Shown piece by piece: positions 27,590 through 42,200 of a stretch of 64,000 bases of DNA. Position numbers and translations under genes: made by a program. The stretch's first letter is position 1; every line of letters starts with the position of its first letter. A model generated the notes under the pieces. The model was not told the origin of the DNA. It saw only the letters and a program-made list of their open reading frames with translations, and did not search any database. Source of the DNA: Xylocopa sonorina. Taxonomy: Eukaryota; Arthropoda; Insecta; Hymenoptera; Apidae. The stretch covers positions 1 to 64,000 of the forward strand of contig NW_027490387.1 of the NCBI RefSeq assembly GCF_050948175.1, in the 5' to 3' direction.

Positions 27590-30120
27590 ATCGCTATTTC
27601 CTTGCAAGGAAGTGTTGCATTTACATTCATTTGAAGAGTAGGCGAGGAATACATAACACTTCGCAAATCATAATATATCTTACCATGAAGCATAGAAATG
27701 AGATGCGATATCGCGTTTTAAGAAGCATTTGAACTCTATTGCTTCGATTCGTAGACATCTGCAAACGCTATTTCCTTGCAAGGAAGTTTCGCATTTACAT
27801 TCATTTGAAGTGTAGACTACGAGTACATAACACTTCGCAAATCATATTATATCTTACCATGAAACATAGAGATGAGATGCGATATCGCGTTTTAAGAAGC
27901 ATTAGAACACTATTGCTATGATAGGTAGACATTCGCAAACGCTATTTCCTTGCAAGGAAGTGTCGCATTTACATTCATTTGAAGTGTAGACGAGGAATAC
28001 ATAACACTTCGCAAATCATATTATATCTTACCATGAAACATAGAAATGAGATGCGATATCGCGTTTTAAGAAGCATTTGAACTCTATTGCTACGATACGT
28101 AGACATCTGCAAACGCTATTTCCTTGCAAGGAAGTGTCGCATTTACATTCATTTGAAGTGTAGACGAGGAATACATAACACTTCGCAAATCATATTATAT
28201 CTTACCATGAAACATAGAGATGAGATGCGATATCGCGTTTTAAGAAGCATTAGAACACTATTGCTATGATAGGTAGATATTCGCAAACGCTATTTCCTTG
28301 CAAGGAAGTGTCGCATTTACATTCATTTGAAGTGTAGACGAGGAATACATAACACTTCGGAAATCATTTTATATCTTACCATGAAACATAGAAATGAGAT
28401 GCGATATCGCGTTTTAAGAAGCATTAGAACTCTATTGCTACGATACGTAGACATCTGCAAACGCTATTTCCTTGCAAGGAAGTGTCGCATTTACATTGAT
28501 TTGAAGTGTAGACGAGGAATACATAACACTTCGCAAATCATATTATATCTCACTATGAAACATAGAAATGAGATGCGAGATCGCGTTTTAAGAATCATAA
28601 GAACTCTATTGCTACGATACGTAGACATCTGCAAACGCTATTTCCTTGCAAGGAAGTGTCGCATATACATTCATATGAATCGTAGACGAGGAATGCATAA
28701 CACTTCGCAATGAATATTATATCTTATCATGAAACATAGGTATGAGATGCAATATCTGGTTTTAAGAAGCATTAGAACTCTATTGCTACGGCAGGTAGAC
28801 GTTTGCAAACGCAATTTCCTTGCAAGGAAGTGTCGCATTTACATTTATTTGAAGTGTAGACGAGGAATACATGACACTTCGCAAATCATATTATATCTTA
28901 CCATGAAGCATAGAAATGAGATGCGATATCGCGTTTTAAAAATCATAAGAACTCTATTGCTACGATACGTAGACATCTGCAAACGCTATTTCCTTGCAAG
29001 GAAGTGTCGCATTTACATTCATTTGAAGTGTAGACGAGGAATACATGACACTTCGCAAATCATATTATATCTTACCATGAAGCATAGAAATGAGATGCGA
29101 TATCGCGTTTTAAAAATCATAAGAACTCTATTGCTACGATACGTAGACATCTGCAAACGCTATTTCCTTGCAAGGAAGTGTAGCATTTACATTCATTTGA
29201 AGTGTAGACGAGGAATACATAACACTTCGCAAATCATATTAAATCTTACCATGAAACATAGATATGAGATGAGATATCGCGTTTTAAGAAGCATTAGAAC
29301 TCTATTGCTACGATAGGTTGACATCTGCAAACGCTATTTCCTTACAAGGAAGTGTCGCACTTACATTCATTTGAAGTGCAGACGAGGAATACATAACACT
29401 TCGCAAATCATATTATACCTTACCATGAAACATAGAAATGACATGCGATATCGCGTTTTAAGAATCATAAGAACTCTATTGCTACGACACGTAGACATCT
29501 GCAAACGCTATTTCCTTGCAAGGAAGTGTCGCATTTACATTCATTTGAAGTGTAGACGAGGAATACCTAACACTTCGCAAATCATATTATATCTTACCAT
29601 GAAACATAGAAATGAGATGCGACATCGCGTTCTAAGGAGCATTAGAACACTACTGCTACGATAGGTAGACATTTGCAAACGCTATTTCCTTGCAAGGAAG
29701 TTTCGCATTTACATTCATTTGAAGTGTAGACGAGGAATACATAACACTTCGCAAATCATATTATATCTTACCATGAAACATAGAGATGAGATGCGATATC
29801 GCGTTTTAAGAAGCATTAGAACACTATTGCTATGATAGGTAGACATTCGCAAACGCTATTTCCTTGCAAGGAAGTGTCGCATTTACATTCATTTGAAGTG
29901 TAGACGAGGAATACATAACACTTCGCAAATCATATTATATCTTACCATGAAACATAGAAATGAGATGCGATATCGCGTTTTAAGAAGCATTTGAACTCTA
30001 TTGCTACGATACGTAGACATCTGCAAACGCTATTTCCTTGCAAGGAAGTGTCGCATTTACATTCATTTGAAGTGTAGACGAGGAATACCTAACACTTCGC
30101 AAATCATATTATATCTTACC

Positions 30121-31026
30121 ATGAAACATAGAAATGAGATGCGACATCGCGTTCTAAGGAGCATAAGAACACTACTGCTACGATAGGTAGACATTTGCAA
30201 ACGCTATTTCCTTGCAAGGAAGTGTCGCATTTACATTCATTTGAAGTGTAGACGAGGAATACATAATACTCCGCAAATCATATTATATCTTACCATGAAA
30301 CATAGAAATGAGATGCGATATCGCGTTTTAAGAAGCATTTGAACTCTATTGCTACGATACGTAGACATCTGCAAACGCTATTTCCTTGCAAGGAAGTGTC
30401 GCATTTACATTCATTTCAATCGTAGACGAGGAATGCATAACACTTCGCAATGAATATTATATCTTACCATGAAACATAGAACTGAGATGCGATATCGCGT
30501 TTTAAGAAGCATTAAAACTCTATTGCTACGATACGTAGACATCTGCAAACGCTATTTCCTTGCAAGGAAGTGTCGCGTTTACATTGATTTGAAGTGTAGA
30601 CGAGGAATACATAACACTTCGCAAATCATATTATATCTTACCATGAAACATAGAAATGAGATGCGATATCGCGTTTTAAGAATCATAAGAACTCTATTGC
30701 TACGATACGTAGACATCTGCAAACGCTATTTCCTTGCAAGGAAGTGTCGCATTTACATTCATATGAATCGTAGACGAGGAATGCATAACACTTCGCAATG
30801 AATATTATATCTTATCATGAAACATAGGTATGAGATGCAATATCTGGTTTTAAGAAGCATTAGAACTCTATTGCTACGGTAGGTAGACGTTTGCAAACGC
30901 TATTTCCTTGCAAGGAAGTGTCGCATTTACATTTATTTGAAGTGTAGACGAGGAATACATGACACTTCGCAAATCATATTATATCTTACCATGAAGCATA
31001 GAAATGAGATGCGATATCGCGTTTTA
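30121..31026 (+). repeat. 6-monomer block K4
   Basis: Fourth copy of the K order, 3480 bp (20 monomers) after K3, with the AGAACTGAG unit at 30469 and the B' unit at 30817. In its sixth unit the sequence switches near 31026 to TTTTAATATTC, the twin-monomer type, giving a visible recombination junction inside a monomer. Confidence 0.8.
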
Positions 31027-31806
31027 ATATTCATAAGAACCCTATTGCTACGATACGTAGACATCTACAAACGCTATTTCCTTGCATGGAAGTGTCGCAT
31101 TTACATTCATTTGAAGTGTAGACGAGGAATACATAACACTTCGCAAATTATATTATATCTTACCATGAAACAGAGAAATGAGATGCGAAATCGCGTTTTA
31201 AGAAGCATTAGAAATCTATTGCTACGATACATAGACATCTGCAAACGCTATTTCCTTGCAAGGAAGTGTCGCATTTACATTCATTTGAAGTGTAGACGAG
31301 GAATACATGACACTTCGCAAATCAAATTATATCTTACCATGAAATATAGAAATGAGATGCGATATCGCGTTTTAAGAAGCATTAGAACTCTATTGCTACG
31401 ATAGGTAGACGTTTGCAAACGCTAATTCCTTGCAAGGAAGTGTCGCATTTACATTCATTTGAAGTGTAGACGAGGAATACATAACACTTCGGAAATCATT
31501 TTATATCTTACCATGAAACATAGAAATGAGATGCGATATCGCGTTTTAAGAATCATAAGAACTCTATCGCTACGATACGTAGACATCTGCAAGCGCTATT
31601 TCCTTGCAAGTATGTGTCGCATTTACATTCATTTGAAGTGTAGACGAGGAATACATAACACTTCGCAATGAATATTATATCTTATCATGAAACATAGGTA
31701 TGAGATGCAATATCTGGTTTTAAGAAGCATTAGAACTCTATTGCTACGGTAGGTAGACGTTTACAAACGCTATTTCCTTGCAAGGAAGTGTCGCATTTAC
31801 ATTTAT

Positions 31807-33006
31807 TTGAAGTGTAGACGAGGAATACGTGACACTTCGCAAATCATATTATATCTTACCATGAAACATAGAAATGAGATGCGATATCGCGTTTTAAGAA
31901 GCATTAGAACTCTATTGCTACGATACGTAGACAACTGCAAACGCTATTTCCTAGCGAGGAAGTGTCGCATTCACATTCATTTGAAGTGTAGACGAGGAAT
32001 ACGTGACACTTCGCAAATCATATTATATCTTACCATGAAGCATAGAAATGAGATGCGATATCGCGTTTTAAAAATCATAAGAACTCTATTGCTACGATAC
32101 GTAGACATCTGCAAACGCTATTTCCTTGCAAGGAAGTGTCGCATTTACATTCATTTGAAGTGTAGACGAGGAATACATAACACTTCGCAAATCATATTAT
32201 ACCTTACCATGAAACATAGAAATGTGATGCGATATCGCGTTTTAATATTCATAAGAACCCTATTGCTACGATACGTAGACATCTACAAACGCTATTTCCT
32301 TGCATGGAAGTGTCGCATTTACATTCATTTGAAGTGTAGACGAGGAATACATAACACTTCGCAAATCATATTATATCTTACCATGAAACATAGAAATGAG
32401 ATGCGAAATCGCGTTTTAAGAAGCATTAGAAATCTATTGCTACGATACATAGACATCTGCAAACGCTATTTCCTTGCAAGGAAGTGTCGCATTTACATTC
32501 ATTTGAAGTGTAGACGAGGAATACATAACACTTCGGAAATCATTTTATATCTTACCATGAAACATAGAAATGAGATGCGATATCGCGTTTTAAGAATCAT
32601 AAGAACTCTATTGCTACGATACCTGGACATCTGCAGACGCTATTTCCTATCAGGGAAGTGTGGCATTTACATTCATTTGAAGTGTAGACGAGAAATACAT
32701 GACACTTCGCAAATCATATTATATCTTACCATGAAACATAGAAGTGAGATGCGATATCGCGTTTTAAGAAGCATTGGAAATCTATTGCTACGATACGTAG
32801 ACAACTGCAAACGCTATTTCCTAGCGAGGAAGTGTCGCATTCACATTCATTTGAAGTGTAGACGAGGAATACATAACACTTCGCAAATCATATTATATCT
32901 TACCATGAAACATAGAAATGAGATGCGATATCGCGTTTTAAGAAGCATTAGAACTCTATTGCTGCGATACCTAGACATCTGCAGACGCTATTTCCTAGCA
33001 AGGTAG
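31807..33006 (+). other. Longest stop-free stretch of the monomer frame (not called a gene)
   Basis: One frame of the consensus unit has no stop over its 58 codons and, because 174 is divisible by 3, continues into the next unit. Here it stays open for 399 codons across about seven units. The predicted chain is Arg-rich (11 of 58 residues in the consensus) with three Cys per unit. It starts inside a unit at a TTG, has no promoter or splice context that I can see, and the same frame is closed elsewhere by recurrent stops at codons 4, 13, 16, 21, 22, 34, 42 and 53 of the unit. I treat it as a by-product of the repeat. Confidence 0.6.
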
Positions 33007-35074
33007 TGTCGCATTTACATTCATTTGAAGTGTAGACGAGGAATACATGACACTTCGCAAATCATGTTATATCTTACCATGAAACATAGAAATGAGATGC
33101 GATATCGCGTCTTAGGAAGCATTAGAACTCTATTGCTACGGTAGGTAGACGTTTGCAATCGCTATTTCCTTGCAAGGAAGTGTCGCATTTACATTCATTT
33201 GAAGTGTAGAGGAGGAATACATGACAGTTCGCAAATCATATTATATCTTAACATGAAACATAGAAATGAAATGCGATATCGCGTTTTAAGAATCATAAGA
33301 ACTCTATTGCTACGATACGTAGACATCTGCAAACGCTATTTCCTTGCATGGAAGTGTCGCATTTACATTTATTTGAAGTGTAGACGAGGAATACATGACA
33401 CTTCGCAAATCATATTATAACTTACCATGAAACATAGAAACGAGATGCGATATCGCGTTTTAAGAAGCATTAGAACACTATTGCTACGATAGGTAGACAT
33501 TTGCAAACGCTATTTCCTTGCAAAGAAGTGTCGCATTTACATTCATTTGAAGTGTAGACGAGGAATACATAACACTTCGCAAATCATATTATATCTTACC
33601 ATGAAACATAGAAATGAGATGCGATATCGCGTTTAAAGAAACATAAGAACACTATTGCTTCGATACGTAGACATCTGCAAACGCTATTTCCTTGCAAGGA
33701 AGTGTCGCATTTACATTCATTTGAAGTGTAGACGTGGAATACATGACACTTCGCAAATCATATTATATCTTACCATGAAACATAGAAATGAGATGCGATA
33801 TCGCGTTTTAAGAATCATAAGAACTCCATTGCTACGATACGTAGACATCTGCAAACGCTATTTCCTTGCATGGAAGTTTCGCATTTACATGCATTTGTAG
33901 TGTAGACGAGGAATACATAACACTTCGCAAATCATATTATATCTTACCATGAAACATAGAAATGAGATGCGATATCGCGTTTTAAGAAGCATTAGAACAC
34001 TATTGCTTCGATACGTAGATATCTGCAAACGCTATTTCCTTGCAAGGAAGTGTCGCATTTACATTCATTTGAAGTGTAGACGAGGAATACATGACACTTC
34101 GCAAATCATATTATATCTTACCATGAAACATAGAAATGAGATGCGATATCGCGTTTTAAGAAGCATTTGAACTCTATTGCTTCGATACGTAGACATCTGC
34201 AAACGCTATTTCCTTGCAAGGAAGTGTCGCATTTACATTCATTTGAAGTGTAGACGAGGAATACATAACACTTCGCAAATCATATTATATCTTACCATGA
34301 AACATAGAGATGAGTTGCGATATCGCGTTTTAAGAAGCATTAGAACACTATTGCTATGATAGGTAGACATTCGCAAACGCTATTTCCTTGCAAGGAAGTG
34401 TCGCATTTACATTCATTTGATGTGTAGACGAGGAATACATAACACTTCGCAAATCATATTATATCCTACCATGAAACATAGAGATGAAATGCGATATCGC
34501 GTTTTAAGAAGCATTAGAACACTATTGCTATGATAGGTAGACATTCGCAAACGCTATTTCCTTGCAAGGAAGTGTCGCATTTACATTCATTTGATGTGTA
34601 GACGAGGAATACATAACACTTCGCAAATCATATTATATCTTACCATGAAACATAGAAATGAGATGCGATATCGCGTTTTAAGAAGCATTTGAACTCTATT
34701 GCTACGATACGTAGACATCTGCAAACGCTATTTCCTTGCAAGGAAGTGTCGCATTTACATTCATTTCAGGCGTATACGAGGAATGCATAACACTTCGCAA
34801 TGAATATTATATCTTACCATGAAACATAGAAATGTGATGCGATATCGCGTTTTATGAAGCATTAGAACCCTATTGCTACGATACCTAGACATCTGCAGAC
34901 GCTATTTCCTAGCAAGGAAGTGTCGCATTTACTTTCATTTGAAGTGTAGACGAGGAATACATGACACTTCGCAAATCATATTATATCTTACCATGAAACG
35001 TAGAAATGAGATGCGATATCGCGTTTTAAGAAGCATTAGAACTCTATTGCTACGATAGGTAAACATCTGCAAAA

Positions 35075-37162
35075 GCTATTTCCTTACAAGGAAGTGTCGC
35101 ATTTACATTCATTTGATGTGTAGACGAGGAATACATAACACTTCGCAAATCATATTATATCTAACCATGAAACATAGAGATGAGATGCGATATCGCGTTT
35201 TAAGAAGCATTAGAACACTATTGCTATGATCGGTAGACATTCGCAAACGCTATTTCCTTGCAAGGAAGTGTCGCATTCACATTCATTTGAAGTGTAGACG
35301 AGGAATACATAACACTTCGCTAATCATATTGTATCTTACCATGAAACATAGAAATGAGAAGCGATATCGCGTTTTAAGTATCATAAGAACTCTATTGCTA
35401 CGATAGGTAGACATCTGCAAACGCTATTTCCTTGCAAGGAAGTGTCGCATTTACATTCATTTGAAGTGTAGACGAGGAATACATAACACTTCGCAAATCA
35501 TAATATATCTTACCATGAAACATAGAAATGAGATGCGATATCGCGTTTTAAGAAGCATTAGAACACTATTGCTACGATAGGTAGACATTCGCAAACTCTA
35601 TTTCCTTGCAAGGAAGTGTCGCATTCACATTCATTTGAAGTGTAGACGAGGAATACATAACACTTCGCTAATAATATTATATCTTACCATGAAACATAGA
35701 AATGAGATGCGATATCGCGTTTTAAGAAGCATTAGAACACTATTGCTATGATAGGTAGACATTCGCAAACGCTATTTCCTTGCAAGGAAGTGTCGCATTT
35801 ACATTCATTTGATGTGTAGACGAGGAATACATAACACTTCGCAAATCATATTATATCTTACCATGAAACATAGAAATGAGATGCGATATCGCGTTTTAAG
35901 AAGCATTTGAACTCTATTGCTACGATACGTAGACATCTGCAAACGCTATTTCCTTGCAAGGAAGTGTCGCATTTACATTCATTTCAGGCGTATACGAGGA
36001 ATGCATAACACTTCGCAATGAATATTATATCTTACCATGAAACATAGAAATGTGATGCGATATCGCGTTTTATGAAGCATTAGAACTCTATTGCTACGAT
36101 ACGTAGACATCTGCAAACGCTATTTCCTTGCATGGAAGTTTCGCATTTACATGCATTTGTAGTGTAGACGAGGAATACATAACACTTCGCAAATCATATT
36201 ATATCTTACCATGAAACATAGAAATGAGATGCGATATCGCGTTTTAAGAAGCATTAGAACACTATTGCTTCGATACGTAGATATCTGCAAACGCTATTTC
36301 CTTGCAAGGAAGTGTCGCATTTACATTCATTTGAAGTGTAGACGAGGAATACATGACACTTCGCAAATCATATTATATCTTACCATGGAACATAGAAATG
36401 AGATGCGATATCGCGTTTTAAGAATCATAAGAACTCCATTGCTACGATACGTAGACATCTGCAAACGCTATTTCCTTGCATGGAAGTTTCGCATTTACAT
36501 GCATTTGAAGTGTAGACGAGGAATACATGACACTTCGCAAATCATATTATATCTTACCATGGAACATAGAAATGAGATGCGATATCGCGTTTTAAGAAGC
36601 ATTAGAACTCTATTGCTACGATAGATGGATATTCGCAAACGCTATTTCCTTGCAACGAAGTGTCGCATTTACATTCATTTCAAGTGTGGACGAGGAATAC
36701 ATGACACTTCGCAAATTGTATTATATCTTACCATGAAACATAGAAATGAGATGCGATATCGCGTTTTAAGGAGCATTAGAACTCTATTGCTGCGATACCT
36801 AGACATCTACAGACGCTATTTCCTAGCAAGGTAGTGTCGCATTTACATTCATTTGAAGTGTAGACGAGGAATACATGACACTTCGCAAATCATATTATAT
36901 CTTACCATGAAACATAGAAATGAGATGCGATATCGCGTTTTAAGAAGCATTTGAACTCTATTGCTTCGATACGTAGACATCTGCAAACGCTATTTCCTTG
37001 CAAGGAAGTGTCGCATTTACATTCATTTGAAGTGTAGACGAGGAATACATAACACTTCGCAAATCATATTATATCTTACCATGAAACATAGAGATGAGTT
37101 GCGATATCGCGTTTTAAGAAGCATTAGAACACTATTGCTATGATAGGTAGACATTCGCAAAC
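35075..37162 (+). repeat. 12-monomer HOR, copy 1 (2088 bp)
   Basis: Twelve 174-bp units repeat immediately downstream. Distinctive landmarks are CTAACCATGAAAC, GATCGGTAG, CATATTGTATC, GAGAAGCGATATCG, GCAAACTCTA, CTAATAATATTA, a half-B hybrid unit (36037) and the GATAGATGGATATTCGC unit. I saw no difference between the copies at any landmark compared by eye. Confidence 0.87.
36037..36210 (+). repeat. Half-B hybrid monomer (representative)
   Basis: The bases just upstream of the box carry the B-type CAATGAATA, but TTACC, AGAAAT and the GCGATATCGC core are class A, with the private changes AATGTGATGCG and TTTTATGAAGC. The B to A switch therefore falls in the roughly 15 bp before the box. Similar hybrids occur across about 34.8-51.7 kb. 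Confidence 0.75.
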
Positions 37163-39250
37163 GCTATTTCCTTACAAGGAAGTGTCGCATTTACATTCAT
37201 TTGATGTGTAGACGAGGAATACATAACACTTCGCAAATCATATTATATCTAACCATGAAACATAGAGATGAGATGCGATATCGCGTTTTAAGAAGCATTA
37301 GAACACTATTGCTATGATCGGTAGACATTCGCAAACGCTATTTCCTTGCAAGGAAGTGTCGCATTCACATTCATTTGAAGTGTAGACGAGGAATACATAA
37401 CACTTCGCTAATCATATTGTATCTTACCATGAAACATAGAAATGAGAAGCGATATCGCGTTTTAAGTATCATAAGAACTCTATTGCTACGATAGGTAGAC
37501 ATCTGCAAACGCTATTTCCTTGCAAGGAAGTGTCGCATTTACATTCATTTGAAGTGTAGACGAGGAATACATAACACTTCGCAAATCATAATATATCTTA
37601 CCATGAAACATAGAAATGAGATGCGATATCGCGTTTTAAGAAGCATTAGAACACTATTGCTACGATAGGTAGACATTCGCAAACTCTATTTCCTTGCAAG
37701 GAAGTGTCGCATTCACATTCATTTGAAGTGTAGACGAGGAATACATAACACTTCGCTAATAATATTATATCTTACCATGAAACATAGAAATGAGATGCGA
37801 TATCGCGTTTTAAGAAGCATTAGAACACTATTGCTATGATAGGTAGACATTCGCAAACGCTATTTCCTTGCAAGGAAGTGTCGCATTTACATTCATTTGA
37901 TGTGTAGACGAGGAATACATAACACTTCGCAAATCATATTATATCTTACCATGAAACATAGAAATGAGATGCGATATCGCGTTTTAAGAAGCATTTGAAC
38001 TCTATTGCTACGATACGTAGACATCTGCAAACGCTATTTCCTTGCAAGGAAGTGTCGCATTTACATTCATTTCAGGCGTATACGAGGAATGCATAACACT
38101 TCGCAATGAATATTATATCTTACCATGAAACATAGAAATGTGATGCGATATCGCGTTTTATGAAGCATTAGAACTCTATTGCTACGATACGTAGACATCT
38201 GCAAACGCTATTTCCTTGCATGGAAGTTTCGCATTTACATGCATTTGTAGTGTAGACGAGGAATACATAACACTTCGCAAATCATATTATATCTTACCAT
38301 GAAACATAGAAATGAGATGCGATATCGCGTTTTAAGAAGCATTAGAACACTATTGCTTCGATACGTAGATATCTGCAAACGCTATTTCCTTGCAAGGAAG
38401 TGTCGCATTTACATTCATTTGAAGTGTAGACGAGGAATACATGACACTTCGCAAATCATATTATATCTTACCATGGAACATAGAAATGAGATGCGATATC
38501 GCGTTTTAAGAATCATAAGAACTCCATTGCTACGATACGTAGACATCTGCAAACGCTATTTCCTTGCATGGAAGTTTCGCATTTACATGCATTTGAAGTG
38601 TAGACGAGGAATACATGACACTTCGCAAATCATATTATATCTTACCATGGAACATAGAAATGAGATGCGATATCGCGTTTTAAGAAGCATTAGAACTCTA
38701 TTGCTACGATAGATGGATATTCGCAAACGCTATTTCCTTGCAACGAAGTGTCGCATTTACATTCATTTCAAGTGTGGACGAGGAATACATGACACTTCGC
38801 AAATTGTATTATATCTTACCATGAAACATAGAAATGAGATGCGATATCGCGTTTTAAGGAGCATTAGAACTCTATTGCTGCGATACCTAGACATCTACAG
38901 ACGCTATTTCCTAGCAAGGTAGTGTCGCATTTACATTCATTTGAAGTGTAGACGAGGAATACATGACACTTCGCAAATCATATTATATCTTACCATGAAA
39001 CATAGAAATGAGATGCGATATCGCGTTTTAAGAAGCATTTGAACTCTATTGCTTCGATACGTAGACATCTGCAAACGCTATTTCCTTGCAAGGAAGTGTC
39101 GCATTTACATTCATTTGAAGTGTAGACGAGGAATACATAACACTTCGCAAATCATATTATATCTTACCATGAAACATAGAGATGAGTTGCGATATCGCGT
39201 TTTAAGAAGCATTAGAACACTATTGCTATGATAGGTAGACATTCGCAAAC
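37163..39250 (+). repeat. 12-monomer HOR, copy 2 (2088 bp)
   Basis: Tandem copy of 35075-37162 at offset exactly 2088 bp with every landmark repeated. The match ends at TTGCAAGG (39251 onwards) where copies 1 and 2 begin with TTACAAGG. Partial further copies follow: the GATAGATGGATATTCGC unit recurs near 41.5 and 43.9 kb. Confidence 0.87.
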
Positions 39251-42200
39251 GCTATTTCCTTGCAAGGAAGTGTCGCATTTACATTCATTTGATGTGTAGA
39301 CGAGGAATACATAACACTTCGCAAATCATATTATATCCTACCATGAAACATAGAGATGAGATGCGATATCGCGTTTTAAGAAGCATTAGAACACTATTGC
39401 TATGATAGGTAGACATTCGCAAACGCTATTTCCTTGCAAGGAAGTGTCGCATTTACATTCATTTGATGTGTAGACGAGGAATACATAACACTTCGCAATG
39501 AATATCATATCTTACCATGAAACATAGAAATGTGATGCGATATCGCGTTTTATGAAGCATTAGAACCCTATTGCTACGATACCTAGACATCTGCAGACGC
39601 TATTTCCTAGCAAGGAAGTGTCGCATTTACTTTCATTTGAAGTGTAGACGAGGAATACATGACACTTCGCAAATCATATTATATCTTACCATGAAACGTA
39701 GAAATGAGATGCGATATCGCGTTTTAAGAAGCATTAGAACTCTATTGCTACGATAGGTAAACATCTGCAAAAGCTATTTCCTTACAAGGAAGTGTCGCAT
39801 TTACATTCATTTGATGTGTAGACGAGGAATACATAACACTTCGCAAATCATATTATATCTTACCATGAAACATAGAGATGAGATGCGATATCGCGTTTTA
39901 AGAAGCATTAGAACACTATTGCTATGATCGGTAGACATTCGCAAACGCTATTTCCTTGCAAGGAAGTGTCGCATTCACATTCATTTGAAGTGTAGACGAG
40001 GAATACATAACACTTCGCTAATCATATTATATCTTACCATGAAACATAGAAATGAGAAGCGATATCGCGTTTTAAGTATCATAAGAACTCTATTGCTACG
40101 ATAGGTAGACATCTGCAAACGCTATTTCCTTGCAAGGAAGTGTCGCATTTACATTCATTTGAAGTGTAGACGAGGAATACATAACACTTCGCAAATCATA
40201 ATATATCTTACCATGAAACATAGAAATGAGATGCGATATCGCGTTTTAAGAAGCATTAGAACACTATTGCTACGATAGGTAGACATTCGCAAACTCTATT
40301 TCCTTGCAAGGAAGTGTCGCATTCACATTCATTTGAAGTGTAGACGAGGAATACATAACACTTCGCTAATAATATTATATCTTACCATGAAACATAGAAA
40401 TGAGATGCGATATCGCGTTTTAAGAAGTATTAGAACACTATTGCTATGATAGGTAGACATTCGCAAACGCTATTTCCTTGCAAGGAAGTGTCGCATTTAC
40501 ATTCATTTGATGTATAGACGAGGAATACATAACACTTCGCAAATCATATTATATCTTACCATGAAACATAGAAATGAGATGCGATATCGCGTTTTAAGAA
40601 GCATTTGAACTCTATTGCTACGATACGTAGACATCTGCAAACGCTATTTCCTTGCAAGGAAGTGTCGCATTTACATTCATTTCAGGCGTATACGAGGAAT
40701 GCATAACACTTCGCAATGAATATTATATCTTACCATGAAACATAGAAATGTGATGCGATATCGCGTTTTATGAAGCATTAGAACTCTATTGCTACGATAC
40801 CTAGACATCTGCAGACGCTATTTCCTAGCAAGGAAGTGTCGCATTTACTTTCATTTGAAGTGTAGACGAGGAATACATGACACTTCGCAAATCATATTAT
40901 ATCTTACCATGAAACATAGAAATGAGATGCGATATCGCGTTTTAAGAAGCATTAGAACTCTATTGCTACGATAGGTAAACATCTGCAAAAGCTATTTCCT
41001 TACAAGGAAGTGTCGCATTTACATTCATTTGATGTGTAGACGAGGAATACATAACACTTCGCAAATCATATTATGTCTTACCATGAAACATAGAGATGAG
41101 ATGCGATATCGCGTTTTAAGAAGCATTAGAACACTATTGCTATGATCGGTAGACATTCGCAAACGCTATTTCCTTGCAAGGAAGTGTCGCATTCACATTC
41201 ATTTGAAGTGTAGACGAGGAATACATGACACTACGCAAATCATATTATATCTTACCATGGAACATAGAAATGAGATGCGATATCGCGTTTTAAGAAGCAT
41301 TAGAACTCTATTGCTACGATAGGTAGACATCTGCAAACGCTATTTCCTTACAAGGAAGTGTCGCATTTACATTCATTTGAAGTGTAGACGAGGAATACAT
41401 GACACTTCGCAAATCATATTATATCTTACCATGAAACATAGAAATGAGATGCGATATCGCGTTTTAAGAAGCATTAGAACACTATTGCTACGATAGATGG
41501 ATATTCGCAAACGCTATTTCCTTGCAACGAAGTGTCGCATTTACATTCATTTCAAGTGTGGACGAGGAATACATGACACTTCGCAAATTGTATTATATCT
41601 TACCATGAAACATAGAAATGAGATGCGATATCGCGTTTTAAGGAGCATTAGAACTCTATTGCTGCGATACCTAGACATCTACAGACGCTATTTCCTAGCA
41701 AGGTAGTGTCGCATTTACATTCATTTGAAGTGTAGACGAGGAATACATGACACTTCGCAAATCATATTATATCTTACCATGAAACATGGAAATGAGATGC
41801 GATATCGCGTTTTAAGAAGCATTTGAACTCTATTGCTTCGATACGTAGATATCTGCAAACGCTATTTCCTTGCAAGGAAGTGACGCATTTACATTCATTT
41901 GAAGTGTAGACGAGGAATACATAACACTTCGCAAATCATATTATATCTTACCATGAAACATAGAGATGAGATGCGATATCGCGTTTTAAGAAGCATTAGA
42001 ACACTATTGCTATGATAGGTAGACATTCGCAAACGCTATTTCCTTGCAAGGAAGTGTCGCATTTACATTCATTTGATGTGTAGACGAGGAATACATAACA
42101 CTTCGCAAATCATATTATATCTTACCATGAAACATAGAAATGAGGTGCGATATCGCGTTTTAAGAAGCATTTGAAATCTATTGCTACGATACGTAGACAT

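Larger units (their letters stand above)
20203..31860 (+). repeat. Array zone 2: class A with sporadic B' monomers
   Basis: Standard B cores stop. A derived form with ATAGGTATGAG and GCAATATCTGG appears in units starting at 24031, 24379, 25597, 27337, 28729, 30817 and 31687. The unit with AGAACTGAG recurs at 21595, 23683, 25249, 26989 and 30469, spaced 12, 9, 10 and 20 monomers apart. No gene is present. Confidence 0.72.
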
